Positions 36,879-45,805 are shown, counted from the stretch's first letter. The stretch: DNA of 64,000 nt from Prauserella muralis (GCF_003202285.1 NZ_MASW01000001.1:1889681-1953680); one strand, 5' to 3'. Notes: a model not told the origin generated them from the letters alone. Program-made: numbers and translations.

Positions 36879-36916
36879 GTAACAGCGCCGCAACACCGAG
36901 GAAGCGGCCCGGATAC
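36879..36916 (+). promoter_or_regulatory. GlnR-box-like site upstream of nirB
   Basis: Four 5-base blocks at exact 11-bp spacing: GTAAC (36879), GCAAC (36890), GAAGC (36901), GATAC (36912). This follows GTnAC-n6-GaAAC-n6-GTnAC-n6-GaAAC, the GlnR consensus of Streptomyces and relatives. It ends 42 bases before the nirB ATG. Confidence 0.55.
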
Positions 36917-36958
36917 GCGCCCTGGCGAGCATGAGGGCAGTTCTCACGGAGGTTGTTC

Positions 36959-39478
36959 ATGAACCGAACGTTGGTCGTCGTCGGGCACGGCATGGTCGCC
37001 CACCGCCTGGTGGAGGCGGTCCGGTCCGACGACGTCGACGCGACGTGGCGGATCGTCGTGCTGGCCGAGGAGGCGCGGCCCGCCTACGACCGCGTCGGCC
37101 TCACGTCCTATGTGGACGACTGGGACGCGGACCGGCTGGCACTGCCGGGATCGGACTACGCCGGGGACGGCAACGTGGAGCTGCGCCTCGGCGACCCGGT
37201 GGTGGCCATCGACCGGGCCGCGCGGCGCGTCACGACGGCCGCGGGGCACACGCAGTCCTACGACGCCCTGGTGCTGGCGACCGGGTCGCGGCCGTTCGTG
37301 CCGCCGGTGCCGGGGCGGGACCTGCCCGGCTGCTTCGTGTACCGCACGATCGACGATCTCGACGCCATCCGCGACGCGGTGGAGCGGGCCAGGGCAGGCA
37401 AGGGCCGCCCCGCCGCCGCGGTGGTCGGCGGCGGTCTGCTCGGCCTGGAGGCGGCCAAGGCGCTGCGCGACATGGGCCTGTCGCCGCACGTGGTGGAGAT
37501 GGCGCCCCGGCTCATGCCGCTGCAGGTCGACGAGGGCGGCGGCGGCCTGCTGCGCAGGCTGATCACGGATCTGGACGTCACCGTGCACACCGGCACGTCG
37601 ACCGACGCCATCGAGGCCGACCGCGGCAGGCTGTGCGCCAGGCTCGGCAACGGCACGGAGCTGGACGTCGACCTGCTCGTGTTCTCCGCAGGGGTGCGCC
37701 CGCGCGACGACCTGGCCCGCGACTGCGGCCTCGACGTCGGCGAGCGCGGCGGCGTGCTGGTGGACGCCACCTGCCGGACCAGCGACGAGCACATCCTCGC
37801 CGTCGGCGAGTGCGCGGCGATCGAGGGCCGCGTGTACGGCCTCGTCGCGCCCGGCTACTCGATGGCCGAGGTCGCCGCCGCGACGCTGCTCGGCAAGCAG
37901 GCGTCGTTCCCCGGCGCCGACACCTCCACCAAGCTCAAGCTGATGGGCGTCGACGTCGCCAGCTTCGGCGATGCCCACGCCACCACCGAGGGCGCGCTCG
38001 AGGTCGCCTTCCACGACGCCGTGGCGGGCACCTACAAGAAGCTCGTCGTGTCCGACGACGCGCGGACCCTGCTCGGCGGGGTGCTCGTCGGCGACGCGGG
38101 CGAGTACAACCTGCTGCGCCCGCTGGTCGGCAACGAGCTGCCCGCCGAGCCCGCCGCGCTCATCGCGCCCGCCGGTGCAGGGGAGAACGCCGTCGGCGTC
38201 GAGGCGCTGCCGGAGGCGGCACAGATCTGCTCCTGCAACGCGGTGAGCAAGGGTGCCATCACCACCGCCATCGCCGAACAGGGCTGCGACAGCGTGGCCG
38301 CCGTCAAGGCCTGCACGCGCGCGGGCACCTCGTGCGGCTCGTGCGTGCCGATGCTCGGCAAGCTGCTCGCGGCCTGCGGCGTCGAGCAGTCCACGGCCCT
38401 GTGCGAGCACTTCCCCCAGTCGCGCGCCGAGCTGTTCGAGATCGTGCGCGCCACCCGCATCGGCACGTTCAGCGAGCTGATCGCCAGGCACGGCACCGGC
38501 AGGGGCTGCGCGGTGTGCAAGCCCGCGGTGGCCTCGATACTGGCGACCCTGGGCCACGGGCACATCCTCGGTGGCGAGCAGGCCACGTTGCAGGACACCA
38601 ACGACCACTTCCTCGCCAACCTGCAGCGCAACGGCACCTACTCGGTGGTGCCGCGCGTGCCCGGCGGCGAGATCACCCCGGACAAGCTCATCGTCCTCGG
38701 CGAGGTCGCCAAGGAGTTCGGGCTCTACACCAAGATCACCGGCGGGCAGCGGATCGATCTGTTCGGCGCCACCGTCGACCAGCTGCCGCGCATCTGGCGG
38801 CGGCTCGTCGACGCCGGGTTCGAGTCCGGGCACGCCTACGGCAAGGCGCTGCGCACGGTGAAGTCGTGTGTCGGCAGCACGTGGTGCCGCTACGGGCAGC
38901 AGGACAGCGTCGGGCTGGCCGTGGAGCTGGAGCTGCGGTACCGGGGGCTGCGCTCGCCGCACAAGCTCAAGTCGGCGGTGTCCGGCTGCCAGCGCGAGTG
39001 TGCCGAGGCACGCAGCAAGGACTTCGGCATCATCGCCACCGAGCAGGGCTGGAACCTCTACGTGTGCGGCAACGGCGGCGCGGTGCCCCGGCACGCCGAC
39101 CTGCTGGTGTCCGGTGTGGACACCGAGACGCTGATCCGGATCATCGACCGGTTCCTGATGTTCTACGTGCGCACGGCCGACCGGCTGCAGCGCACGGCGG
39201 CATGGCTGGAGGAGCTGGAGGGCGGCCTCGACCACCTGCGGGAGGTCGTCGTCGACGACAAGCTCGGCATCTGCGGCGAGCTGGAGCAGGCCATGGCCGA
39301 GCACGTCAGCAACTACGCCGACGAGTGGAAGGGCGTGCTGGAGGACCCGGACAAGCTGGCGCGGTTCACGTCGTTCGTCAACGCGCCCGGCACCCCCGAC
39401 CCGACGATCTCGTTCCGGACCGAACGCGAGCAGCCCGTGCCGGTGCTGCTCGGTGTGCCCGAGGTGGTGAGCCGATGA
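36959..39478 (+). CDS. nirB: Assimilatory NAD(P)H-nitrite reductase large subunit
   Basis: An 839-residue NirB. In order: FAD/NAD(P) domain (VVVGHGMVAHRL at the start; VVGGGLLGLEAAKAL near 155), BFD-type [2Fe-2S] motif CSCNAVSKG...SCGSCV (about 423-461), a second C-x2-C-like segment GRGCAVCKP near 517, then the siroheme/[4Fe-4S] domains with CVGSTWCRYG (about 637-646) and CQREC (about 677-681) that ligate the cluster and siroheme. It reduces nitrite to ammonium in the cytoplasm. GGAGG six bases before ATG 36959 sets the start; nirD overlaps the stop. Confidence 0.93.
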   Translation: MNRTLVVVGHGMVAHRLVEAVRSDDVDATWRIVVLAEEARPAYDRVGLTSYVDDWDADRLALPGSDYAGDGNVELRLGDPVVAIDRAARRVTTAAGHTQSYDALVLATGSRPFVPPVPGRDLPGCFVYRTIDDLDAIRDAVERARAGKGRPAAAVVGGGLLGLEAAKALRDMGLSPHVVEMAPRLMPLQVDEGGGGLLRRLITDLDVTVHTGTSTDAIEADRGRLCARLGNGTELDVDLLVFSAGVRPRDDLARDCGLDVGERGGVLVDATCRTSDEHILAVGECAAIEGRVYGLVAPGYSMAEVAAATLLGKQASFPGADTSTKLKLMGVDVASFGDAHATTEGALEVAFHDAVAGTYKKLVVSDDARTLLGGVLVGDAGEYNLLRPLVGNELPAEPAALIAPAGAGENAVGVEALPEAAQICSCNAVSKGAITTAIAEQGCDSVAAVKACTRAGTSCGSCVPMLGKLLAACGVEQSTALCEHFPQSRAELFEIVRATRIGTFSELIARHGTGRGCAVCKPAVASILATLGHGHILGGEQATLQDTNDHFLANLQRNGTYSVVPRVPGGEITPDKLIVLGEVAKEFGLYTKITGGQRIDLFGATVDQLPRIWRRLVDAGFESGHAYGKALRTVKSCVGSTWCRYGQQDSVGLAVELELRYRGLRSPHKLKSAVSGCQRECAEARSKDFGIIATEQGWNLYVCGNGGAVPRHADLLVSGVDTETLIRIIDRFLMFYVRTADRLQRTAAWLEELEGGLDHLREVVVDDKLGICGELEQAMAEHVSNYADEWKGVLEDPDKLARFTSFVNAPGTPDPTISFRTEREQPVPVLLGVPEVVSR

Positions 39479-39828
39479 CCGTGCTGCCGATGAGCGGCGA
39501 GCAGACCTGGGTGGCCGTGTGCCGGGTGGAGGACGTGCCCAGGGCCTACGGGGTGGCCGCGCTGCTGGAGGACCGGACGCAGGTGGCCGTCTTCCGCACC
39601 GACGACGACGAGTTCTACGGACTGTCCAACATCGATCCCTTCAGCAACGCCGCCGTGCTCTCCCGCGGCATCGTCGGCGACAGCGCAGGCGCGCCCGTGG
39701 TGGCCTCGCCGGTGTACAAGCAGCGGTTCGACCTGCGGACCGGTGCCTGCCTCGACGACGAGAGCGTGCACGTGGCCACGTACCCGATCCGCGTCGCCGA
39801 CGGCGTCGTGCACGTGGGCTCGCCGTGA
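39475..39828 (+). CDS. nirD: Nitrite reductase small subunit (Rieske-like, NirD)
   Basis: A 117-residue Rieske-fold subunit of the NirD type. The order of strands is preserved (VAVFRTDDDEFYGLSNIDPFSNAAVLSRGIVG), but the cysteine and histidine cluster ligands of true Rieske proteins are absent, as usual for NirD, which serves a structural role with NirB. Its ATG overlaps the nirB stop, and its own stop overlaps the GTG of the NnaR-like gene (GTGA). Confidence 0.92.
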   Translation: MTVLPMSGEQTWVAVCRVEDVPRAYGVAALLEDRTQVAVFRTDDDEFYGLSNIDPFSNAAVLSRGIVGDSAGAPVVASPVYKQRFDLRTGACLDDESVHVATYPIRVADGVVHVGSP

Positions 39829-40949
39829 CCGCCACCCCGCCGCTGGCGGGCTTCGCCATCGGCATCACGGCGGCGCGCCGGGCCGAGGAGCTGGGCGCGC
39901 TGCTGGTGCGCAAGGGGGCCACCGTGCGGTACGGGCCCGCGATCCGGATCGTGCCGCTGGCCGACGACACGGAGCTGCACGCGGCCACCGAACTGCTGCT
40001 GCGGCAGCCGGTGGACGCCGTGGTGGCCACGACGGGGATCGGGTTCCGCGGCTGGATCGAGGCGGCGGAGGGCTGGGGGCTTGGCGAGGCGCTGCTCGAA
40101 CGGCTCGCGCACACGAACCTGCTCACCCGCGGGCCGAAGGCGAAGGGCGCGGTGCGCGCGGCGGGCCTTTCGGAGGCCTACTCCCCGGCGTCGGAGAGCA
40201 ACGCCGAGGTGCTGCAGCATCTGCTGGACTCCGGAGTGGACGGTCAGCGGATCGCGGTGCAGCTGCACGGCGAGCCGCTGCCGTACTTCGTGGACTCGCT
40301 GCGCTCGGCGGGCGCCGAGGTGGTGGAGGTCCCCGTGTACCGCTGGGTGGGCCCCGCCGATCCGGGACCGCTCGACCGGCTCATCGACGCGGTGCTCGAC
40401 GGCTCCATCGACGCGCTCCCGTTCACCAGCGCCCCGGCCGCCGCGAGCATGCTGGCCATGGCCAGGCGCACCGGCAGGCAGGCGGCGCTGGTGGACGCCC
40501 TCACCAAGCGCGTGGTGGTCGCCTGCGTCGGCCCGATCACGGCGGGCCCGCTGGCCGCGCTGGGCATCCCGACAGTGCAGCCGCAGCGGGCGCGCATCGG
40601 TGCGCTGGCGCGGACCCTGGCCGAGGCGCTGATCGCGCGCTCGCCCCGGCTGTGCGCGGCGGGCAAGCGGATCGAGCTGCGCGGGCAGGCCGCGCTGGTG
40701 GACGGCGAGCTGTGCGAGGTGGCGCCCGCGCCGATGGCCGTGCTGCGGGCGCTGGCCGAGCGGCCGGGCCGCGTCGTGTCCCGCAGGGAGCTGACGGCCG
40801 CGCTGCCCAGCGGCGGCGAGGAACACGCCGTGGAGACCGCGATCGGCAGGCTGCGCACGTCCCTTGGCGAGAGCAGGCTCGTGCAGACCGTCGTCAAGCG
40901 CGGTTACCGGCTTGCCGTGGTCTCCGGCGAGGAACAGGAGGCGTCGTGA
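39825..40949 (+). CDS. nnaR: HemD-like regulator with OmpR-type DNA-binding domain (NnaR)
   Basis: A 374-residue fusion: residues 1-270 are a uroporphyrinogen-III synthase-like domain (GPKAKGAVRAAGL, FTSAPAAASML, VVACVGPITAGPL), and residues about 285-374 form an OmpR/PhoB-type winged helix (APMAVLRALAERPGRVVSRRELTAAL...AIGRLRTSL...VVKRGYRL). This is the architecture of NnaR, which in Streptomyces and M. smegmatis cooperates with GlnR to activate nitrate/nitrite assimilation genes. It sits in the nirBD operon by a GTGA overlap. Enzyme activity of the HemD part is doubtful. Confidence 0.85.
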   Translation: MTATPPLAGFAIGITAARRAEELGALLVRKGATVRYGPAIRIVPLADDTELHAATELLLRQPVDAVVATTGIGFRGWIEAAEGWGLGEALLERLAHTNLLTRGPKAKGAVRAAGLSEAYSPASESNAEVLQHLLDSGVDGQRIAVQLHGEPLPYFVDSLRSAGAEVVEVPVYRWVGPADPGPLDRLIDAVLDGSIDALPFTSAPAAASMLAMARRTGRQAALVDALTKRVVVACVGPITAGPLAALGIPTVQPQRARIGALARTLAEALIARSPRLCAAGKRIELRGQAALVDGELCEVAPAPMAVLRALAERPGRVVSRRELTAALPSGGEEHAVETAIGRLRTSLGESRLVQTVVKRGYRLAVVSGEEQEAS

Positions 40950-41620
40950 TCGTGCTCGCCGCCCACGGCACACGGGATCCCGCGGGAGCGAAGGTCACCG
41001 AGGCACTCGCGGAGCGGGTGCGACGGCGGGGAGCCGAGGTGGCGGTCGCCTACGCCGACGTCCGGCAGCCGGACGTCACCACGGTGCTCGACGCCATCGG
41101 CCGTCCGGCCGTGGTGGTGCCCGCGTTCCTCGCGGCGGGCTACCACGTGCGCACCGACATCCCGGCGCAGGTGGCCGCGAGCCGCAACCGTGACGTGGTG
41201 GTCGCCGAGGCGTTCGGGCCCGCACCGGAGCTGCTCGACGCGCTGGCCGGCCGGCTGCGCGCCGCCGGGTACGCGCCGGGCGACGCGGTGGTGCTCGCGG
41301 CGGCGGGTTCGAGCGCCGAGCGGGCGCTCGGCGAGGTCGCCGCGGCGGCCCACGCGCTGGGCAGCCGGCTGCGCCGCCCGGTGCGCGTGGGGTACGCGGC
41401 GACGGCCCGGCCGTCCGTCGCCGAGGCCGTGGCCGCCGCGCGCCGCCCCGGCTCGCGCGTGGCGGTGGCGTCGTGGCTGCTGGCGCCCGGACTGTTCCAG
41501 CGCCGCGTGACCGAGGCGGGCGCCGAGGTGGTGAGCACGCCGCTGGGCGCCCACCCCGCCGTCGCCGAGCTGGTGCTGCGCCGCTACCGGGAGGCGCGGC
41601 GCGCCACGCGGGCCGCGTAG
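40946..41620 (+). CDS. CbiX/SirB-like sirohydrochlorin chelatase
   Basis: A 224-residue protein of the CbiX family, starting MIVLAAHGTRDPAG with the catalytic His of the chelatase fold, and VVVPAFLAAGYHVRTDIP (second His region) near residue 55. The second half repeats the fold. It would insert Fe2+ (or Co2+) into sirohydrochlorin, supplying siroheme for NirB. GTG 40946 overlaps the nnaR stop (GTGA), putting cofactor supply in the same operon as the enzyme that needs it. Confidence 0.82.
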   Translation: MIVLAAHGTRDPAGAKVTEALAERVRRRGAEVAVAYADVRQPDVTTVLDAIGRPAVVVPAFLAAGYHVRTDIPAQVAASRNRDVVVAEAFGPAPELLDALAGRLRAAGYAPGDAVVLAAAGSSAERALGEVAAAAHALGSRLRRPVRVGYAATARPSVAEAVAAARRPGSRVAVASWLLAPGLFQRRVTEAGAEVVSTPLGAHPAVAELVLRRYREARRATRAA

Positions 41621-41681
41621 CACCTGACGACCGGCGGCAGCGCGTCGTACAGTCGTCCGGCACCCGCACGCAGGAAGGGCC

Positions 41682-42350
41682 GTGGTGACCGTGGTGACGA
41701 CCGCCGAGGGCACAGCCGGCGAGTTCGAGCGGCGGCTCGATGCGCTGATGCCCGCGTCCGGACGGCCTCCGATGCGGGACGTCTTCGGGCTGGCGAAGGA
41801 GTTCGTGAGCCTTGTTCCGGCCGAGATCGAGGTGTTGCTGGAGTCACCTCGCCACGAGAGCCGCGTGGGAGCCGTCAGTGTCATGGACTTCCAGGCGCGG
41901 CGGCGAACGACCGGCGAGGAGCGCAGGGCGGAGCTCTTCGAGCTCTACCTCCGGCGACACGATCGCATCGACACCTGGGACCTGGTGGACCGTGCGGCGC
42001 CCTGGGTGGTCGGCGCATACCTGCTGGACAAGCCGCGCGATCCGCTGTACGAGCTCGCGAGGTCGCAGCGGTGGTACGAGCGGCGCACCGCGATCGTCGC
42101 GACGTTCGCCTTCATCCGCCGGGGAGATCTCGACGACACCTTCGCGATCGGAGACCTGCTCGCGCACGACACCGAGGACCTCGTCCAGAAAGCCGTCGGC
42201 GGCTGGGTCCGCGAGGCGGGCAAGCGCGACGAGCGCAGGCTCCGCGAGTTCCTCGACCGGCACGCTCCCACGATGCCGCGCACGGCCCTGCGCTACGCCG
42301 TCGAGAAACTCGATCCGCAGCTCCGGCGGCACTACCTCACGCGGTCGTAG
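41682..42350 (+). CDS. AlkD-like DNA alkylation repair protein
   Basis: A 222-residue HEAT-like repeat protein of the AlkD family of DNA glycosylases that remove 3-methyladenine and 7-methylguanine without base flipping. The key motif DTWDLVDRAAPWVVG (about residues 98-112) and the later QRWYERRTAIVATFAFIRRGD contain the aromatic and Asp residues of the active surface. A GTG start at 41682 (another GTG at 41691) is used. Its 3' end converges on an HTH_42 protein, another family linked to alkylation or crosslink repair. Confidence 0.8.
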   Translation: MVTVVTTAEGTAGEFERRLDALMPASGRPPMRDVFGLAKEFVSLVPAEIEVLLESPRHESRVGAVSVMDFQARRRTTGEERRAELFELYLRRHDRIDTWDLVDRAAPWVVGAYLLDKPRDPLYELARSQRWYERRTAIVATFAFIRRGDLDDTFAIGDLLAHDTEDLVQKAVGGWVREAGKRDERRLREFLDRHAPTMPRTALRYAVEKLDPQLRRHYLTRS

Positions 42351-42376
42351 GACGGCACAGTGCCGTCGCCGGCCGG

Positions 42377-43495
42377 TCACGACCAGCTCACCCGCGCGCC
42401 GGTGAGGCCGCGCACCGCCGCGACGCGTTCGGCCTCGGCCTCCACCTCCGCGCGGACGGCCTTGCGCAGCGGCAGCAGCGCGGTCACCGTCACGTCGAGG
42501 CGCTTGCCGGAGGACTTCGTGCGCCACGCGCCCGCGAGCTCGCCGTCGGCCAGCACGGCGCCCGGGTTGCCGAGGATCTTCCACAGCTGTTTCTGATGTG
42601 CCTTGTCCGGCACCAGCAGGGCGCGGTCGCGGGCCTGCAGGTACGGGTCCCACGGCGGCAGCAGCCGCACCGGTGTGGGTTCGGGCGGGTGCTCCAGCGC
42701 CGCGACCGCGCCGGCAGGCAGGTACCGGGCACGGCCGTCCATGCGCACCTCGGTGAGGTCGCCGGGCCACAGGTGCTTCTCGACGGTCGCGCGGGTGGTG
42801 CCGACGAACCCGGCCGCGTCGGCGGCCGTCGCGGGGCCGTGCAACCGCAGGTAACTCGCGACTGTCGCCGTCGCCGTCGCCACGTCGGTCGTCGCGGGGA
42901 TGCGCGGGCGGCCCTTCAGGGGAGCCAGCGTCGCCGGATGCACGCCCGCTTCGAGCCGGATCCCGGCCAGCGGCGTGGCCAGCCGCATCAGCTGCTCGTG
43001 GATGTGCGTGGCCTGGCACGGCCTGCACCAGCGGGACAGGCCCTCGGGGATGACCCTCGTGACGGCCGCGCTCGCCGCGCCCTTCGTCATCGGTGTCGTG
43101 ACGACCTTGCGCATCGCCCGTGCCGCCGTCAGCAGGACCTCCTTCGCGGGCATCCCCACCGCGGCGACCTCCTTGCGCTGCCACAGCATCCGGGCCTCGG
43201 CGTCGGCGTCGTCCACCGGAAGCAGTGCCCGGATGAGCGCGGGGAAGGCCTCGGCGCGGTGGTAGTGCGGGGCGCCCCGGTGGGTCCAGGCGAGCACGAA
43301 CCGGTCGTCGTCCGCGAGCGACGGTGGCGGGCCGGGAAGCCGGGCCGCCAGCGCCAGCGCGGCGGTGTCGCGCTGGGTGACGTCCTGCACGCCGAGGTCG
43401 AAGACGCCGAGCGCGCCCGCGTCGTCGTCCTCGCGGTGCAGGCCGTGCGCGGCGATGCGGTAGGCCAGCACCTGTTTGCGGTCGACGTCGAGCAT
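42377..43495 (-). CDS. Winged-helix (HTH_42/YcaQ-AlkZ-like) DNA-binding protein
   Basis: A 372-residue protein of the HTH_42 (DUF1006) family, recognised by its N-terminal helical segment (KQVLAYRIAAHGL), the GVQDVTQRDTAALALAARL motif near residue 42, the central ATAADAAGFVGTT and the conserved C-terminal LLPPWDPYLQARDRALLVP. The family includes crosslink-repair glycosylases AlkZ and YcaQ; whether this member keeps the catalytic residues is uncertain. ATG 43495 lies just after the stop of the DUF3224 gene on the same strand, so they may be co-transcribed. Confidence 0.7.
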   Translation of the reverse strand: MLDVDRKQVLAYRIAAHGLHREDDDAGALGVFDLGVQDVTQRDTAALALAARLPGPPPSLADDDRFVLAWTHRGAPHYHRAEAFPALIRALLPVDDADAEARMLWQRKEVAAVGMPAKEVLLTAARAMRKVVTTPMTKGAASAAVTRVIPEGLSRWCRPCQATHIHEQLMRLATPLAGIRLEAGVHPATLAPLKGRPRIPATTDVATATATVASYLRLHGPATAADAAGFVGTTRATVEKHLWPGDLTEVRMDGRARYLPAGAVAALEHPPEPTPVRLLPPWDPYLQARDRALLVPDKAHQKQLWKILGNPGAVLADGELAGAWRTKSSGKRLDVTVTALLPLRKAVRAEVEAEAERVAAVRGLTGARVSWS

Positions 43496-43497
43496 CG

Positions 43498-43893
43498 TCA
43501 GTCCCAGGAGTAGTCGAACGTGTAGGGAACGGTCTCCGTCGCGCTCGCCGCCGTGCCGGTGCCCTTCAGCCCGGCCAGCTCGCCGGTTCCCGAGCCCGGC
43601 ACCACGTGCCACTCGTCGGTGATGCCGTCCGGCCCATACGCTACGTCGTGCCGGATGACGAAGCTGCCCTTCCGGCCGTCGACGCTGCCCTCGATGCGCT
43701 CGAGGCCGGGTGCTCGTTCCTCGCTCGCGTAGCCCTCACCCGCGTAGTACAGGATGTAGTCGCAGGTGGAGCTGCCCTCGATGATGCCGGTGTAGGCGAA
43801 GGTGGCGCGGGCGTGGGCATACCGTGGCCCGTCCTCCGGGCCGCTCACGACGTTCTCGTCCCAGGTGCGCATGGTGTAGGTGTTCTCGCTCAT
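43498..43893 (-). CDS. DUF3224 family protein
   Basis: A 131-residue beta-barrel-like protein of the DUF3224 family: it starts MSENTYTMRTWDENVVSG and has GSSTCDYILYYAGEGYASEERAPGLERIEGSVDGRKGSF (about residues 40-80), typical of the family. No enzyme role is known. It is divergent from a WYL regulator and shares with it a perfect palindrome, suggesting that the regulator controls it. Confidence 0.82.
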   Translation of the reverse strand: MSENTYTMRTWDENVVSGPEDGPRYAHARATFAYTGIIEGSSTCDYILYYAGEGYASEERAPGLERIEGSVDGRKGSFVIRHDVAYGPDGITDEWHVVPGSGTGELAGLKGTGTAASATETVPYTFDYSWD

Positions 43894-43914
43894 GGCCTCA
43901 GCGTCGCGCGCTTG

Positions 43915-43933
43915 CCTGACATCTTGTGTCAGG
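43915..43933. promoter_or_regulatory. Operator between DUF3224 and the WYL regulator
   Basis: CCTGACATCTTGTGTCAGG, a perfect 7-bp inverted repeat with a 5-base spacer, in the 62-base gap between the two divergent starts. It is 21 bases upstream of the DUF3224 ATG and 22 upstream of the WYL ATG, so one bound dimer could control both. Confidence 0.7.
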
Positions 43934-43955
43934 TATGGCGGGCAGAATGGGCCAC

Positions 43956-44924
43956 ATGCGGGCGAGCAGGTTGCTCTCGGTGCTGTTGCTGCTGCAGAAC
44001 CGCGGCCGGATGACCGCGGAGGAGCTGGCGGCCGAGCTGGAGGTCTCGGTGCGCACGGTGTACCGCGACATCGACGCGTTGTCCGCGGCCGGGGTGCCGG
44101 TGTTCGCCGACCGGGGCCGGGGCGGTGGCTACCAGCTGCTCGGCGGCTACCGGACCCGGCTGACCGGCCTGAGCGAGGGGGAGGCGCAAGCGCTTGCGCT
44201 GGCCGGGCTGCCCGTCGCGGCCGCCGAGCTGGGCCTGGGCACCGTGCTGGCCGCCGCGCAGCTCAAGCTCTACGCCGCGCTGCCGGAGGAACTGCGCTCG
44301 CGGGCGGCCGAGGTGGCCGAGCGCTTCTACCTCGACGTGCCCGGCTGGCACCGGGGCATCGAGCGGCTGGAGCGGCTCGCCGACGTGGCCGAGGCTGTGT
44401 GGCAGAGCAGACGGATCCGGGTGCGCTACCGGCGCTGGGACGACAGCGCCGTGGAGCGGACGCTCGACCCGCTGGGGCTCGTGCTCAAGGCGGGCACCTG
44501 GTACCTCGCGGCGCGCTGCGACGGCAGTGAGCGCACCTACCGGGTGTCGCGGATCGACGAGCTCACCGACACCGGCGAGGGGTTCACCCGGCCCGGCGGC
44601 TTCGACCTGGCCGCCTACTGGCGCGACTGGTCCGAGCAGTTCGAGCGCAGGCTCTACCCGGGGACTGCGCTGGTGCGGCTGTCCCCGCTCGGCAGGGCAC
44701 TCGTGCCCGTCTACCTGGGCTCCGTCGGCGCGCGGGCCCTGGAGCGGACGGGCACCGAACCGGATGAGTCGGGCTGGTCCCGGGTAGAGTTGCCGGTCGA
44801 GCCCGGTGCGCCCGCACTCGGCGAGCTGCTGCATTTCGGCCCGGAGCTGCACGTGCTGGAGCCCGCCGAGCTTCGGGAACAGGTGGCCGAGGCGGTGAGG
44901 AAGATGGGTGCGCTGTATGGGTGA
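43956..44924 (+). CDS. YafY-type HTH/WYL transcriptional regulator
   Basis: A 322-residue regulator with an N-terminal HTH_11 domain (LSVLLLLQNRGRMTAEELAAELEVSVRTVYRDIDALSAAGVPV, about residues 6-48), a GRGGGYQLLGGY wing, and a WYL domain in the middle with GTWYLAARCDGSERTYRVSRI near residues 183-203. WYL domains bind ligands or nucleic acid. The ATG at 43956 is used (another ATG is nine bases upstream). Its stop lies inside the start of the following HemD-like gene (8-bp overlap). Confidence 0.85.
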   Translation: MRASRLLSVLLLLQNRGRMTAEELAAELEVSVRTVYRDIDALSAAGVPVFADRGRGGGYQLLGGYRTRLTGLSEGEAQALALAGLPVAAAELGLGTVLAAAQLKLYAALPEELRSRAAEVAERFYLDVPGWHRGIERLERLADVAEAVWQSRRIRVRYRRWDDSAVERTLDPLGLVLKAGTWYLAARCDGSERTYRVSRIDELTDTGEGFTRPGGFDLAAYWRDWSEQFERRLYPGTALVRLSPLGRALVPVYLGSVGARALERTGTEPDESGWSRVELPVEPGAPALGELLHFGPELHVLEPAELREQVAEAVRKMGALYG

Positions 44925-45723
44925 GCTGAGCGGCAGCACCATCGGCATCACGGCCGAGCGGCGTGCCGAGGAGTTCATCGGCGCACTCGAACGGCACGGC
45001 GCCACGGTCTGGCATGCCCCGACGATCACGATCGTGCCGCTGCCCGACGACGAGCGGCTGCGCGCGGCGACCGACGAGGTCGTCGCCGCCGACGTCGACC
45101 TGGCCGCGATCACGACCGGTGCCGGGTTCCGGGGCTGGCTGGAGGCCGCCGACGGCTGGGGCCGCGGCGAGCGGCTGCTCGGCACGCTGTCGCGCGCGCG
45201 GCTGTTCGTGCGCGGGCCGAAGGCGAAGGGCGCCGTGCGTGGCCGCGGCCTCACGGAGGCGTGGTCGGCGCCGGGGGAGACGAACCGGGAGCTGTTCGAC
45301 CGGGTGCTCGCCGAGGACGTGCGCGGCAGGCGGGTCGCCGTGCAGCTGCACGGTCAGCCGCTGCCCGAGTACACGGGCGCCCTGCGGGAGGCGGGTGCGT
45401 GGGTGGTGGAGGTGCAGCCGTATCGCTGGCAGTGGCCGGAGGACCTGCGGCCCGCGGGCCGGCTGATCGACGGGGTGCTGGCCGGCGAGGTGCACGCGCT
45501 GGCGTTCACCAGCGCACCGGCGACGGCGAACCTGCTGACCCTGGCCCGCGAGCGCGGCTGCCACCAGGAGTTCGTCGCCGCGCTGGGCGAGCGCGTGCTG
45601 TGCGCGTGCGTGGGCCCGGTGACCGCGGCGCCGCTGACGGAGCTGGGGGTGCCCACGGTGCAGCCGCAACGGCAACGTCTGGGAGCCCTGGTGAAGCTGC
45701 TGGTCGCCGAACTGGGCGGCTGA
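44917..45723 (+). CDS. HemD-like protein (uroporphyrinogen-III synthase family), second copy
   Basis: A 268-residue HemD-fold protein that parallels the NnaR N-terminal domain closely (same GPKAKGAVRGRGLTEAW and FTSAPATANLL motifs) but ends right after it (KLLVAELGG), so it lacks the OmpR-like DNA-binding domain. It is coupled to the upstream WYL regulator by an 8-bp overlap, a context more regulatory than biosynthetic. It could be an authentic HemD, or a ligand-sensing partner of the regulator or of NnaR. Enzyme activity cannot be judged from the sequence. Confidence 0.75.
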   Translation: MGELSGSTIGITAERRAEEFIGALERHGATVWHAPTITIVPLPDDERLRAATDEVVAADVDLAAITTGAGFRGWLEAADGWGRGERLLGTLSRARLFVRGPKAKGAVRGRGLTEAWSAPGETNRELFDRVLAEDVRGRRVAVQLHGQPLPEYTGALREAGAWVVEVQPYRWQWPEDLRPAGRLIDGVLAGEVHALAFTSAPATANLLTLARERGCHQEFVAALGERVLCACVGPVTAAPLTELGVPTVQPQRQRLGALVKLLVAELGG

Positions 45724-45805
45724 CCGCTGCTCACCCGGCGTGTTGGCCGGTCACGCGGTCCGGCCGCGCGAAGCGGCTCACCGGAGCGGCGCTGTCTCGC
45801 CGCGC

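Noticed and set aside
44917-45723. Siroheme or heme biosynthesis HemD as a firm call
   Set aside because: Coupling to a WYL regulator and similarity to the regulatory NnaR domain leave the enzymatic role open.
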